Source: Luscinia megarhynchos
Lineage: Eukaryota; Chordata; Aves; Passeriformes; Turdidae
Assembly: GCA_034336665.1 (NCBI GenBank)
Contig: JAPFBE010000003.1
Span: forward strand, 18,501-82,500
Length of the DNA stretch: 64,000 bases
Direction: 5' to 3'
Part shown: piece by piece, positions 55,101-64,000 of the stretch
How positions within the stretch are numbered: the first letter of the stretch is position 1
Layout: every line of letters begins with the position of its first letter
Program-made: the position numbers and the translations under genes
The notes under the pieces: generated by a model
The model's database searches: none
What the model was told of the DNA's origin: nothing
The model's input: only the letters and a program-made list of their open reading frames with translations

Positions 55101-56233
55101 CTTCCTGTGAATTCAGCTTGGTATGCCAATGTTGTGTGACAAGTCAGCGCAGGCTTCCTAATGAGCCACACCCATATTCTTAGGCCTGCAAGCTTCTGCT
55201 TGAACACCACTATTTGATTTTCCCCAGAACTAAACTCCTTTGGCAATTCACAGTCATTTGGATTGCACTAAACTACTCACCTCGAATTATGTAATTTCCA
55301 TGTCATCAGCCTAGAGCCCTCTGCAAGCAAACATTAAAATATTCTTGTGTCTTACAAAGCTCTGGAGAAGTCCTCCTGGTCAGACACCACCGACTCAAAA
55401 GATATTGCTTCCCAGAGCCACCAAATAAATACCGTACAAAAACTGTATCATTCTGGAGAATTAATGAGAAAACTACTGGTGTTATTACATTATTAGTATG
55501 TTTTCAAATATTATGAAGTTTTCAGCAACATTCAACACCGGAGTTAGGAACCAGTCTGGTGGCACATTTCACTCAGGACGATGCATTCAGTTTTAGTCCA
55601 GAAGCCATGTAACATTATACTAACAGTCTAACAAGGTTACACTACTGCGAGACAGTGCACTGCACGTTGCCACTCTGCCATTCTGTGCACTTTGCTTAAA
55701 TTCTGTTTGAGAAGCTGTGCCTTGTCCAACTGACAGCTCCAAGCATGGGGCTTAGTGATGGAAGGGACCTTAAGCTGCTCTTGCTCTACCCTTCTGCCAT
55801 GGGCAGGGACACCTTCCACCAGACCAAGTCGCTCCAAATCCCATCCAGCCTGGCCGTGGACACTTCCAGAGTTGGAGCCACAACTTCTCTGGTCAACCCG
55901 AGCGCCACGGCCTCGCCACCCTCACGGGACGATCTTCCTAATACGCAACCTAAACCTACTCTCTTTCAGCCTAAAGCCATTCCTCCCCCTGTCCTGTCAC
56001 TCCTGGCCCCACTGCAGTGCGAGAGACCGAGATCCCCTCCACGCCCCGCGGGCACCGGGGCTCAGCAGCCGGAGCAGCCAAAGGCCCTGCGAAGCACTCG
56101 CTCCTCACCGGTGGATAAGCGGCGCTCGCCGCCGCCGCCGCCCCGCCAGAAGCCGCAGGAACCGGTCCTGGAAATAGCCCCGTGCAGCCGCCGAGCACTT
56201 GCTGAGGACGCTGCTGCCGCCGGTGTCCTGGAC
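36990..56233 (-). CDS. LCMT2: LCMT2/TYW4, wybutosine-synthesis methyltransferase (13 coding exons)
   Basis: The family (yeast Ppm2/TYW4) uses SAM to methylate and methoxycarbonylate the yW-72/yW-58 intermediates on G37 of tRNA-Phe, finishing wybutosine. The N-terminal half is a PPM-type carboxyl methyltransferase: [13 protein letters not shown] in exon 2, SAM-binding [14 protein letters not shown] and EVDFP in exon 3, LLGVDLSEL and AEVVLTYME in exon 4, [12 protein letters not shown] in exon 5, and DMNEFF and [18 protein letters not shown] across exons 6-7. The C-terminal half is a Kelch propeller ([75 protein letters not shown]). About 670 residues from VQDTGG to the stop is the usual family length. 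All 12 introns keep phase, with GT-AG ends. Human LCMT2 is described as intronless; this copy is fully split. The start ATG is unresolved. Confidence 0.95.
37697..38344 (+). mobile_element. LTR in LCMT2 intron 12, antisense to the gene
   Basis: It begins TGTTGGGAGTCC and ends GGGCTGTGACA; AATAAA lies at 38205-38210 and a TATA-like GTATAAAATATAAG just before 38130. TTTGGTGTCCCTCTGGGTGG follows immediately, like the start of a primer site and leader, and about 100 bp of internal sequence seems to remain. No right-hand LTR or target duplication was found. It resembles bird ERV LTRs. Confidence 0.65.
38689..39270 (-). mobile_element. CR1 LINE 3' region, minus
   Basis: It starts at the CR1 end (AGAATCACAGAATGGTTTGG) and runs antisense through CTGGCCTTGAACATTTCCAGG and CAAGGCTGAACAACCCC to GATGTAGACCAAG. 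It lies in LCMT2 intron 12 in the same sense as the gene. Confidence 0.8.
39290..39545 (-). mobile_element. CR1 LINE 3' fragment, minus
   Basis: TTAAAGTTGGAAGGGTCCTC and ATCATCCAGTCCAACCACC mark a second, separate CR1 3' end beside the previous copy. Confidence 0.65.
39895..40030 (-). CDS. LCMT2: LCMT2 exon 12, Kelch
   Basis: Acceptor GAATTCACAG, donor GTG|GTAAGT; 136 bp; [18 protein letters not shown] to LDYVISV, ending in phase 0. Confidence 0.93.
40070..40220 (+). mobile_element. CR1 LINE 3' tip, plus
   Basis: GGAGGTTGGACTAGTTGGCC, then GAGGTCCTTTCCAAATCAAAC and TATTTTATGATGCTATGAAT, a decayed CR1 end lying in the short intron between LCMT2 exons 11 and 12. Confidence 0.65.
40232..40419 (-). 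CDS. LCMT2: LCMT2 exon 11, Kelch
   Basis: The acceptor follows an A/T-rich tract (GTTTTAG), donor CCCAAG|GTAAGC; 188 bp; [19 protein letters not shown] short CR1 end lies within 20 bp of the donor side. Confidence 0.94.
41620..42025 (+). mobile_element. CR1 LINE fragment, plus
   Basis: TTTTGACTGTAGCAAAGC (a decayed reverse-transcriptase segment), then GAAGACAGAGACAATATG, CACTGGAATAGGTTGCCCA and CCCTTCCAACCTCCACTATT. A deletion is evident between the RT part and the 3' region. Confidence 0.75.
42097..42194 (-). CDS. LCMT2: LCMT2 exon 10, Kelch
   Basis: Acceptor TGTTTCCATAG, donor ACTGTG|GTAAGG; 98 bp; [21 protein letters not shown] plus-strand CR1 ends about 80 bp below the donor. Confidence 0.94.
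43239..43469 (-). CDS. LCMT2: LCMT2 exon 9, Kelch
   Basis: Acceptor TATCTCCACAG, donor TTCAAAG|GTAAAA; 231 bp; [21 protein letters not shown] then [12 protein letters not shown] nested pair of CR1 elements starts only about 60 bp upstream of the acceptor. Confidence 0.93.
43528..43894 (-). mobile_element. CR1 LINE, minus, 3' half of an interrupted copy
   Basis: Antisense CR1 from AGTTGGAAAAGACCCTTAAAG through AACCTAAACCTCCCCTGGCA to CTTCAGGCTGAGCCCC. The same element appears to resume at 45119, after the plus-strand CR1. Confidence 0.8.
43895..45118 (+). mobile_element. CR1 LINE, plus, nested in a minus CR1
   Basis: The RT part is readable but decayed ([20 protein letters not shown]). The 3' region follows: TCCAGAGGGACCTGGACAGG, GCAAGGTCCTGCACCTGGG, GCACAGGTTGCCCAGAGAAG. 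It ends with the tandem ATTCTATG repeat at about 45098-45118 that closes complete CR1 elements. Confidence 0.88.
45119..45450 (-). mobile_element. CR1 LINE, minus, 5' part of the interrupted copy
   Basis: Antisense phrases that normally follow those at 43894: AGAATTGGACATGGCACTTG, CAGAGAGGGACAATCACTG, CCCCCAGGTCCCTTTCCAG. Confidence 0.7.
45532..45789 (-). CDS. LCMT2: LCMT2 exon 8, start of Kelch propeller
   Basis: Acceptor TTTGGCTTACAG, donor GATGG|GTGAGT; 258 bp; RYGHHSVLV and [15 protein letters not shown] form the first Kelch blade signature. Confidence 0.93.
45790..47931 (-). other. LCMT2: LCMT2 intron 7
   Basis: AT-rich, without visible genes or repeats of note. The plus frame at 46484-46771 has no splice or domain support. 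Confidence 0.75.
47932..48022 (-). CDS. LCMT2: LCMT2 exon 7
   Basis: Acceptor CTTTCTACAG, donor GACAG|GTAGAC; 91 bp; [17 protein letters not shown] ends the methyltransferase domain and a variable linker follows. Confidence 0.93.
48023..50069 (-). other. LCMT2: LCMT2 intron 6
   Basis: There is nothing recognised in this AT-rich intron apart from a CAAA/TAAA low-complexity patch near 48040-48075. Confidence 0.75.
50070..50177 (-). CDS. LCMT2: LCMT2 exon 6
   Basis: Acceptor TTGTCTTTTAG, donor GTACGAG|GTAACC; exactly 36 codons, [14 protein letters not shown] to LEPFDEYE. Confidence 0.95.
50790..50979 (-). CDS. LCMT2: LCMT2 exon 5
   Basis: Acceptor CTCCCAACAG, donor GGGAAG|GTGAGC; 190 bp; [13 protein letters not shown] through [12 protein letters not shown] to QQRRFLGK, a strongly conserved stretch. 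Confidence 0.95.
51396..51552 (-). CDS. LCMT2: LCMT2 exon 4
   Basis: Acceptor TGTCTCCCAG, donor ACCAG|GTCAGC (weak at +4); 157 bp. It encodes [26 protein letters not shown], the adenine-side and post-catalytic motifs of the PPM methyltransferases. Confidence 0.94.
51553..53799 (-). other. LCMT2: LCMT2 intron 3
   Basis: AT-rich; it holds no element I recognise. Confidence 0.75.
53800..53980 (-). CDS. LCMT2: LCMT2 exon 3, SAM-binding motif
   Basis: Acceptor TTCTCTGCAG, donor TTAG|GTATGG; 181 bp, 60 codons plus one base. It contains GAGFDS (motif I) and the acidic EVDFP (motif II, ribose contact by family analogy). Confidence 0.94.
54303..54384 (-). CDS. LCMT2: LCMT2 exon 2
   Basis: Acceptor CTCCTACAG, donor ACACAG|GTATAT; 82 bp; completes Arg and adds 27 codons from GYYIRARAV to SLYRTQ. 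This holds the conserved RARAV helix before the SAM motif. Confidence 0.92.
54385..56108 (-). other. LCMT2: LCMT2 intron 1
   Basis: Contains a CR1 3' end near its gene-proximal limit (55750-56010) and otherwise nothing identified. CpG density rises sharply after 55990. Confidence 0.75.
55750..56010 (-). mobile_element. CR1 LINE 3' end, minus
   Basis: GATGGAAGGGACCTTAAGCTG, then CATGGGCAGGGACACCTTCC, CATCCAGCCTGGCCGTGGAC and TGTCCTGTCACTCCTGGCCC. It is GC-biased compared with other copies, as expected at the edge of a CpG island. Confidence 0.8.
56109..56233 (-). CDS. LCMT2: LCMT2 first recognised coding exon
   Basis: It encodes [20 protein letters not shown] and on to APLIHR, and ends CCACCG|GTGAGG. 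The right limit used here is an acceptor-like CCCGGCAG at 56234. The frame stays open upstream to a TGA near 56459 with no ATG, so either a short upstream exon supplies the start or translation begins at a non-ATG codon. A run of five Arg codons at about 56119-56135 is a lineage feature of the GC-rich context. Confidence 0.75.
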
Positions 56234-56447
56234 CTGCCGGGACAATGACACGGCGCTGCTGCTCCGACCAACACCGCGTCCCGAGATGGGACGGGCCCCC
56301 CGGGGAGGGCTCCGAGGGGAGGAGACGACAGTGCTCGCCACCGCCGAATCCCTCTCCGTCCCAGCCTCCGCTTCCCCTCGCTCTCCAGGCGGACCGAGGC
56401 TCCCCGGGCCGTTCCCCGCGGCAGCGGACCCCCGGTGTCCCTCACGG

Positions 56448-56620
56448 CCCGGGGTGACTCATAGCCCGTGGGTCACCCATGGCCCGGTGTCCTTCACGGC
56501 CCGCGGGTCGCTCATGGCCCGGGGGTCGCTCGCGGCTCGGGAGTCGCTCGCGGCTCGGGAGTCACTCACGGCCCGGGGGTCGCTCGCGGTCCGAGGGTCC
56601 CTCACGGCGCCGGGACGCCC
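56448..56620. repeat. 18-bp minisatellite, about 9 units
   Basis: Units such as CGGCTCGGGAGTCGCTCG and CGGCCCGGGGGTCGCTCG repeat head to tail with few changes, directly upstream of the LCMT2 first exon. Confidence 0.85.
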
Positions 56621-56794
56621 ACGGCCCATCCCGCACACGCCGCGCCGACCGGAAGCGGGAGCGCAGCGCCGGACGCGAAGAGGGCGGAGCGCGCGCCCCC
56701 TCGCGGGCCCGCCCCGGCACTGCCGGTGCCTCCCGCCGCGGCGGGGGCGTCGGACGCCGCCGCTCGTCGGGAGCGCGACGGAACGCGGCGGGCA

Positions 56795-57020
56795 CCGGGC
56801 ACCGCGCATCGTGCACCGGGCATCACGCACCGGGCACCGGGCATCACGCACCGGGCACCGGGCATCGTGCACCGCTCACCGCGCATCGTGCACCGGGCAT
56901 CACGCACCGGGCACCGCGCATCGTGCACCGCGCATCGTGCACCGGGCATCACGCACCGGGCACCGGGCACTGGGCATCGCGCACCGCTCACCGGGCACCG
57001 CGCACCGGGCACCGGGCGGC
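56795..57020. repeat. CACCGGGCAT-type minisatellite
   Basis: GCACCGGGCATC, GCACCGGGCACC, GCGCATCGTG and close variants repeat about 20 times in mixed order with an approximate 7-12 bp step. The His/Arg/Gly-rich frames on both strands are by-products. Confidence 0.85.
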
Positions 57021-57199
57021 CCCGGCGCAGTGGGCGGGCTGCAGCGGCGCAGGGCTCCGTGCCGGGCTCGGTGCAGCGGCGCACGGTTCTGTGCAGGACG
57101 AGCCGTGGCAGTCGGCCCAGGCGCTGTCCCCTGTGCTGCGTTCAGAGTGGCGGTGGCACTAATGACTGCTCGCTGCATGGCGGTGCTGGGGACCCAGCT

Positions 57200-59320
57200 G
57201 GGCTGCCCAGGCTGGCTGTGCTGAGGACAAATGGGCAGGGCCAGAGAAGTGTCTGTGGCAGCCGTGGTGTATGTTTCATGTTATGACTCTCTAGGATTTT
57301 TACAGGGAGTTATAGACGAGCCGTGGTAGCCTGAGATACGTGAGATGCCATGGGTGTTGCACATGCGGTTCTATTCAGTGTCTCTACACGTCTTGCAATC
57401 CACAAGTTAGTATATTTTGCTTTAAATAAGTTACAATCTCAAAACATTACTTTAAAAGAGTGGTCAGTATATATATTTATTACTGTGACCATAAAGCTCA
57501 GTTGTCAGCCCAGTGCTAGATTTAATCAACAGCCACATGAAAGAGTTTCTCTGGCGTGTATTTTATTAGTGTTGCCTTCCAGCTGATTCCCGGCAGAGTC
57601 TGAGGTAGCAGCACAGGTGCCACAGTTACAGCACGGGATGCAGAACCTTACCTCCTGTATTTCTATTTGTATTCTAGATGTGTGTTCAGTTCCTGCAGGC
57701 ATGAAGGCCTCCCTTTCTTTTGAGTTCTCTTTTCCTAACTGTACATAATTTTGTTGGTCTTGTCATAGCTCTGGGAATTATATTTTGCTTTCGTTACAGG
57801 TTAAAAATTGTAGGGAATGCTAGCCTGTCCTGCTGGCCCTTCAGAAGCTGTAGGATTTCCAATTATACTGACAGCCTGAAAATTTTGGTAGAATAAAATT
57901 CATGGCAGCAAGTTGGGGAATGGCCACTGAGGTCAGTGCCTCCAGCCATCCCAGGAAGTCCTTTCAGTCCTATGTTTCTATAGCCATAACAATCTTCTGT
58001 GCAATCTCTGACCTGACACTGAAATATGAACTGGGCATCTTGGGTTTAACACAGACCCAAATTATTTTGCGGGGATGGGGACAGAACAGGCTGGGAGATT
58101 GCTTTCCTGTCCTTAATGCAAGATACCACATTTGCACTCCAGGAAGTAAGTGTGGGTCAGATTTCTGTGGTAAAGGATGAGAAGGCAGTAAGCAGCCCTT
58201 CTTGGGTCTGATCCTTAGCTGTCACAGATATAAAATCCTGTAATCACTCACGACTTTAACAGGCTCTCATTTGAAAGCAGATGAGATTTTTGTTTCTATG
58301 TGCTTCATAGTTTGGAAGGGTGTTTTGGAGCCTGATTGCTGCCATAGTTAGAAATCTCCTCCAGATTTCTTATTGTATGTCCCACTCCTCTCCCCTAAGG
58401 ATTCCCCCAGGGCTCTGCATGACATTCAAATCATGTGAGGAATGCACTGCTCACCCCAAATAACAGAAAACACGTAGCAGAGCAGCACGGGGGCCCCATG
58501 CTGCTCCCACCCGCACTGGGTTGAGAGGGGGAGGTACATAATGAAAAGCACTTGCTGCAGCAGCTATCTATAGTGCGCTGTGTTTGGGAGGGGCCCCTGC
58601 CTGCCTGACCTCAGAGCTGACGTTGAGAGCCCCAAAGAGGAGCAGGGAGTGCTCCGGAGAGTCACAGGCAGGCTGCCCAGCCTGGGAGGGACGCACGGCG
58701 CCGCTGGAGAGGGAGAATGGCCGGTGCTGTCCCCACAGATGGGTACTCTGTACCCACAGGATGAAGATGCTTCAATTCCAGGTGAACCAAGGAAGTTTGA
58801 GTCTCTCTGCGGGCTGACTCACCACCACGAGATCTGTGCTTCTGATCCTCCATAAGCATTTTCCCCTGCGTGTTCTGCTTTCTTAACCACTTGGGTGCAA
58901 GCTGAAGACGATCAGTTGGTTATCAGCATGGTGTCTTGTCTGTATCAGCTTGCACCTGTGAAACACTTGCAGATCTGTATTTTGATAAGCACGAGGCTGT
59001 GTCTTTCTACCTAGAATACTCGGTTGTAGCATTAGGGATATTGTCCTGTTGCTCCCGTTTGTTGCAAGAGTAGAGGGCTGGATTCATCTGCAAGTCTAGG
59101 TAAGAATTTGATCTGGAAGAACACACGGTTTGAGTCTCAGATCTCAATAATTTTATTGTAATGTAATATCCCAGAGAGGCCTCGGTGATAGGGCGAGACC
59201 TTGTCTGGCTGAGATAAACAACACAACTTGTGCGTGACGCACATGGTAGCCATGAGTGTACAACATAAATACTGTACAAAACACATCTGTATCATCAAAA
59301 AGGCTGCTTAATAAAATAAG
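57200..59320. other. no recognised gene
   Basis: Moderately AT-rich DNA; short open frames only. I looked for adenosine-deaminase-like (ADAL) metal-binding HAHLNG and found none. Confidence 0.5.
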
Positions 59321-59324
59321 GTAC

Positions 59325-59465
59325 AGTCACAGAATCACAGAATAGTTTAGGTTGGAGAAGACTTTTAAGAATCATCTAGTCCACCCCTTTGCCAAGGGCA
59401 AGGACATCTTTCACTACAGCCATTTGCCCAAAACCCCATCCACCTGCCTTGGTCACTGAATGCAG
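59325..59465 (-). mobile_element. CR1 LINE 3' tip, minus
   Basis: TCACAGAATCACAGAATAG, TTTAGGTTGGAGAAGAC, ATCATCTAGTCCACC and CAAGGGCAAGGACATC mark a short CR1 end. Confidence 0.8.
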
Positions 59466-62400
59466 TCACAGGAACTTGGTCACAGGAGACTTGCTTCCTG
59501 GTCATTGTTAAGAAAGTAAACATCTCCAAAAAAACCCATCACTGTCAAGGAAAATACTGTGATTTTCTCATTCTTTGATGTTCTTTGGAACCCTGTCTCC
59601 ATCAAAAAGGGTGACTGAAAGGAATTTTAGAAGATATCCTTAGATATAATGGCAGTGATGTCAGAAGTGGAAAGAAGAAACAATCATCATGTGTCTTGTC
59701 ACAGAAGTTAGGAAGTGCAGGAAACAGTTGTGAGGACTTTCAAGAGTGGTTTGTTTTATTGCTTTGTGAATACTGCAATAGAGAAGGAGGAAGTGAGATA
59801 TGGATGTGCTAAAATACTAGCCTGGTGGGATAGGTTTTGCACTGGTAGTATAACGACATAGATTTGTGAATCAACAGTTGAGCAGATGTGGCGAGCAAGA
59901 ATGTTGAAGATGAGGGTTTTGTTTTTCTGTTTTTGTTTTGCAGAGAACTTGGACCAGAGGATGTGGGGGAAGTACCAGTGTGCTGATATTTATAGCATGA
60001 AAATGACATGTCTTGTGAAATTGTTTGGTACTACAGTATCAGTCCTGGACAGAATAGTGGAAGGGTTGGCCACATACTGTCAGAGGGAATGATGACTGCC
60101 ATTGACTATACAGCCAATGTACATTTCCAAGAAATGTAATTTATGTCTGTTTGGAATACCACCAGTGGAGGCACGTTGCTATCCCTGGATATTTTGCTTC
60201 CCTGTTTTATTCTTAAGCAATATTGTGGTCTTTTAAAATCTATGTGTTCGTAATTCAGAACTTCTTAAAGCTGTGTTAGCCATTTCATGTTGAAGGACAA
60301 GAGCTTGATTTTAGGCACTGCTGGAATCAGCAATTTTGGAAAAATTTCTAGAGCTTTGAAAATTATGTCTTCTTGCAGGAGGACACTCATAAGCTCCACA
60401 TCAAAGGATGCCGACCTCCACCTGCCTTCCTTTGGCTCAGTGGGAGCACTCTTCATCTTCTCCCCTACCACAGAGTTCCTGTGCTACCTGCTGCTTTCCC
60501 TACTTTAAGGAATTAGCAAATGTATCTGTTGCATTTACATTCAGTGATTCCCTGCATTTTGTGAATAAACATGGATTGTACTCACGGCATGGTTCTCCTG
60601 ATAAATGTCACTGCATGTGCTGCTGTGTTGCAGATATGTCTGTGCTGTTCAGAGACCATGAAACACTGGCTCAATTTACTTTTGCTCTCTAAACAGGCCG
60701 AACTGCAGTTTGAGTTATTGGACGGTGTGGATTTTTTCCAAAGAGTTATTGAGCAAGACAGGAGCCTTTAACTTCCACTGAGAGAAGCTGAAGTTCCAAA
60801 AGTTACCTTTATGCCTGTGTTTAGGGACCTGGTGTTTGGGTGCTGTTCATGCAGCTGCTTTAATCAGCAGACCCAAGCCTCTCAGAGCTCCGTTTGTATT
60901 TAAGAGATAAAGACTCTGCCTTGTTCTTCTCTCCAAATGCACAAGTTACGCACTCATTATTTCACAGTTTCTTTGGTGACTTGAAAGCTTTCAAAAATAT
61001 GGTTCTTACATTGTTTTCTCCTCACCTCTGTCTCAATTCCCTGTCTGTAAAATGGGGTTCTTCATGAAGAGCTGATTAAACACTGAGCAGTAATTAATCA
61101 ACTTTTGATTTAAACTCTGTTGCTGATTTTCCAAGAGATGAATGTCAGCAGTAGGGCTGTTTCTAGAAGGGTGCCACAGAGCAGTTCCTGGGTACAGATT
61201 GGTGTCTGTGTCCTGGAAAGCAGGAATTAAAGGAATTAGTGATTGCATTAGGTGACCAACAAAGCAGAGGTTCCACTTTAATGAAAAAGCCAGACAAAAA
61301 GGTGTTTTGAAGCATATATGGAAAAGTAGAATATAACAGTTGAAAGGAACCAATAATCATCTAGTTCAACTGCAAGAAGGATGGCATTACTTACATTTAT
61401 TTCATTAAAAATTATTACTGGCACAATGTCAGTGTTCTGGGATCAGCATTTCGAATCCCTCTTGGTTATGAGTTGAAAGGAGTTGTGGTTTGAGGTCTCC
61501 CCTATATTCAGAAGTTGAGGGCAGAGGGTCTCTTCAGTTGTAAAATGGTAGTAAAATTGATTAGTATGGATCTTCGACAAGACTTTCAGAAATCGAAATC
61601 CAATCTGTATTTGGTCTGTGAGCAGATTTTGTCAAGCTCCCAGCTGCATGATGCCTCTACTCTGCTGGCAGATGATATTATTCCAACCAATTTCCTGATG
61701 TTTCAAGGATCACCAGTATTATAATGTGTACCAGCAGATGTAGTGCTGCTTTCCCCAAGTTAGAATTCCCTGTCCACATGATGTTTAAACCAGAATCACA
61801 TATACCAATTGTTCCCAGGAGGCTTAGATGAACAGGACTAGCAAAGGGAAAGTCCCTCTTCAACGCTCTGACTCCCAGTTCTGCAACATCATCTCTCAGT
61901 TTCATGCTGCTCTTATTTCTGCTTCCAGGATCTCCTAACCTGACACAGACTCCAGGGTGTCTCTGGTCTATAAATTTGGCCTCATAGCATCTGAGCCACA
62001 ATGTCATCACTATGGGGCCCCACACATGGACAGCAAGGGAAGAAACAATATAAATTGTGCTGGCCCTTGCTTTCTTGTGGTGACATCTGTAGTTGCCAGA
62101 AACTTCCAGCCTTTGTTCTGGGCTGGAAATGGGTTTCATAATGGGGAGGAAGGCACTTTCTATTCTGAGAGGAGAAAGCAGCACCAAGGAAGGTTTTAAT
62201 CTTCTGCCACCAGTGCAGAGCAGACAGTTTGCTGGCAGTTGCAGGGGCTGATAAACAGAGCAGTCCTGACCCAGTCTGTCACAGGGAGGAGGACTGCAGG
62301 AATGGAGCATGTTCTTATCCTGTGGGAAAGGGTCCTTGCTGGAGTGATGCCTAAAGATTTTTGCTTTTTATACGTTTTTCATAAATTTGTAGCTTTGTGG

Positions 62401-64000
62401 ACTGTTAATACATAGTTATAACTTCGAGTACTTTTCCTGCCATCTCCCATACTTTAACAAAGCCTTAAGAATACATTCTTGAAATTCTGTTTAGTCTTAA
62501 CTTTTATGCCTTCCCCTGCAATCATGCACTTTTCCTCTGGTACAGTTCTGCACCCTGAGGTCCTACTATAACAATTGTCTGCTTAGTATTTTTCGAATGC
62601 TTGAGGGAAGGTTCTTGTTTGTGTGCCATTTTGCTTTGTTTATCCCATCTTGCTGATGCTATTTCTCCGTCCTGTTACCCTTATCTGTTAGTAGTTCCCA
62701 TTGCCTTTGCTAGATCCTTTCTTTGCCTTGTTTTTTTTTCCCAGGGTAAGTATAAATTTAAATTCTGCATTAAATTTGCAAGAATTGCTACTTCCTTCTG
62801 TCCCTCTTAATTTGATTAATATTTCCTTCTATCTTTTCTGCTTATTGAACTGTTCATGTCGCTGATTTTAATATCACCTTGCTTTTTTCTGCTGTTTCTG
62901 AAATGCACTTTGTAAGAAATGGATCTGTCTCTGGCACCTTCATGGTCTCCCTGTCAACGTCCTGAGTCCTTCAGCAGCTTCGGTGCCTTTATTTGACATT
63001 TCTCAGGTCTAAGTTGATAATTTATATTGTTTGAATTGAGTCAGGTGCCAGGGGAGTACTGCAGTGCTGTTTTTCCATTGCTGCCTTTCCCTCTTTCCCT
63101 GCTTCCATTCACTTTCTCTTCAGAGCAGTGCTCTGTTCAGATTTTTGGTCTTGCTGTCACCAGATCCACTCTGTCAGCCTTTCTTTTTTCAGTTTCTGGC
63201 TCTTTCCCTTTTTCTCATCAGCCATGGTTCACACTTCTCCACTGGCTTATTCTCTTCATGCTATTATGTCTCTAACCTTGATTAATTTTCTCCTACTCTT
63301 CCATTACAATCTAAACCCTAAAAGTCCTCAGCCTTTAAAGACTTCTAGGATCTCCTTCACCTCCTGCACTGGTTCCTCCCACTTTCACTTTACCATCTGC
63401 CTAATTTAGAATAGTTCAAAGTTTGGCTTATTCCTTGTCCTTAATTTCAGATGAATTTGACCTGTTTTAGCTCATTCCTCAAACTCTTTCCTCCTCCTGT
63501 GTTCAGTTGTTTCTTTTTAAGAGCTCTCTGCTTCCTCCCATAGGAAAGGAACAGGAAATAACTTCTTCTTTCTCATTGCCTTATTTCATTCTTCTCTTTC
63601 TTCTCCCCATCACTAATGCAGAATACTCTCTGACCTGATTCTTTTAGAAAGACCACATTAGGACGATTTATTGTTTGGAAGCAGATCTACTTATTTGAAG
63701 ATACCTGGCATTACATAGATTTGATTTTAGACATGCTCCAGTTTTCACACCTTTCCTACTGTACCCTCACTTCATGGACACTGCCAGTAGAGCCCATCAG
63801 AGAGGTTTTATAGTCTTGCCTGATAAGCTTCTGGAAAGTGTTTAGATTTTGTAAGGCAGGCAAGAATAAGTGCTATAATCTGGAAATTGTATCTTGTCTG
63901 CTTTGTGGGCTTGTGACCCAGTGGCAAATTAGTGGCTGCCAAAGACTTTCATCTTGAGTAATAGATAGGGCACTGTTCTTGGTCATCAAAAAGAATATCA
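59466..64000. other. no recognised gene
   Basis: AT-rich sequence. An acceptor-like TTTTGTTTTGCAG near 59943 followed by a 50-codon frame, and another near 60379 (TCTTCTTGCAG), cannot be joined or recognised. A faint CR1 tip lies at 61340-61375. A pyrimidine-rich stretch occupies 63060-63650. Confidence 0.45.

Larger units (their letters stand above)
56011..57150. promoter_or_regulatory. LCMT2: CpG island over LCMT2 first exon
   Basis: Dense CpGs span the first coding exon and about 900 bp upstream. No TATA box is visible. Two minisatellites fill the presumed promoter. In mammals this promoter is shared head-to-head with ADAL; no ADAL exon was seen to the right. Confidence 0.6.

Noticed and set aside
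56105..56341. Start of LCMT2 at 56341
   Set aside because: The codon there is GTG, not ATG, and similarity to the family starts only at 56233.
56199..57286. Long plus-strand frames (up to 341 codons) across the LCMT2 CpG island
   Set aside because: They run through the two minisatellites and give His/Arg/Gly-rich repeats; CpG-rich DNA lacks stops.

Overview
This window is vertebrate nuclear DNA, almost certainly from a bird and most likely a passerine. The evidence is many CR1 LINE fragments with bird-type 3' ends, a young class II-like endogenous retrovirus with 6-bp target duplications, a second LTR, several CpG islands rich in tandem repeats, and one spliced conserved vertebrate gene. There is no bacterial or phage content. 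Nearly all open reading frames are chance frames or are produced by low-complexity tandem repeats.

Layout. 1-6549: a GC-rich tandem array of a ~2.01 kb unit (three full copies and the start of a fourth; it continues past the left edge). 6550-8129: AT-rich DNA with no recognised gene. 8130-11875: a nearly intact-ended endogenous retrovirus with two ~285-bp LTRs, a tRNA-Phe-type primer site, broken gag, no pol, and a long open gammaretrovirus-type env 3' part. 11940-12240: AT-rich DNA holding one arm of a long inverted repeat whose partner is at 15650-15790. 12240-13035: a 36-bp GC minisatellite. 13040-14250: a CpG-island promoter with four inverted CCAAT boxes and a CRE. 14250-21420: mostly non-coding, with a few exon-like segments, two of which (20289-20373 and 21258-21409) join in phase. 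21430-24470: a large fold-back structure, with pyrimidine-rich and purine-rich inverted arms around two minisatellites, one of them TTTTGGGG-rich. 24480-30200: no firm gene. 30200-30345: a second CpG promoter. 32100-36745: CR1 fragments plus a candidate two-exon minus-strand gene with an N-terminal membrane helix and a good TATA box.

36990-56233 (minus strand): the one confidently recognised gene, LCMT2/TYW4, the wybutosine-synthesis methyltransferase with a C-terminal Kelch propeller. Thirteen coding exons were placed and their splice phases all agree. Human LCMT2 is described as intronless, so this split structure is notable. Its introns carry CR1 copies (one nested in another) and an antisense LTR. 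Its first exon lies in a CpG island filled with 18-bp and short CACCGGGCAT-type minisatellites, and its ATG could not be found in frame. 57200-64000: no gene recognised; the expected head-to-head neighbour ADAL was not seen.

No operon-like cooperation is present. The window is one housekeeping tRNA-modification gene embedded in repeat-rich accessory DNA.
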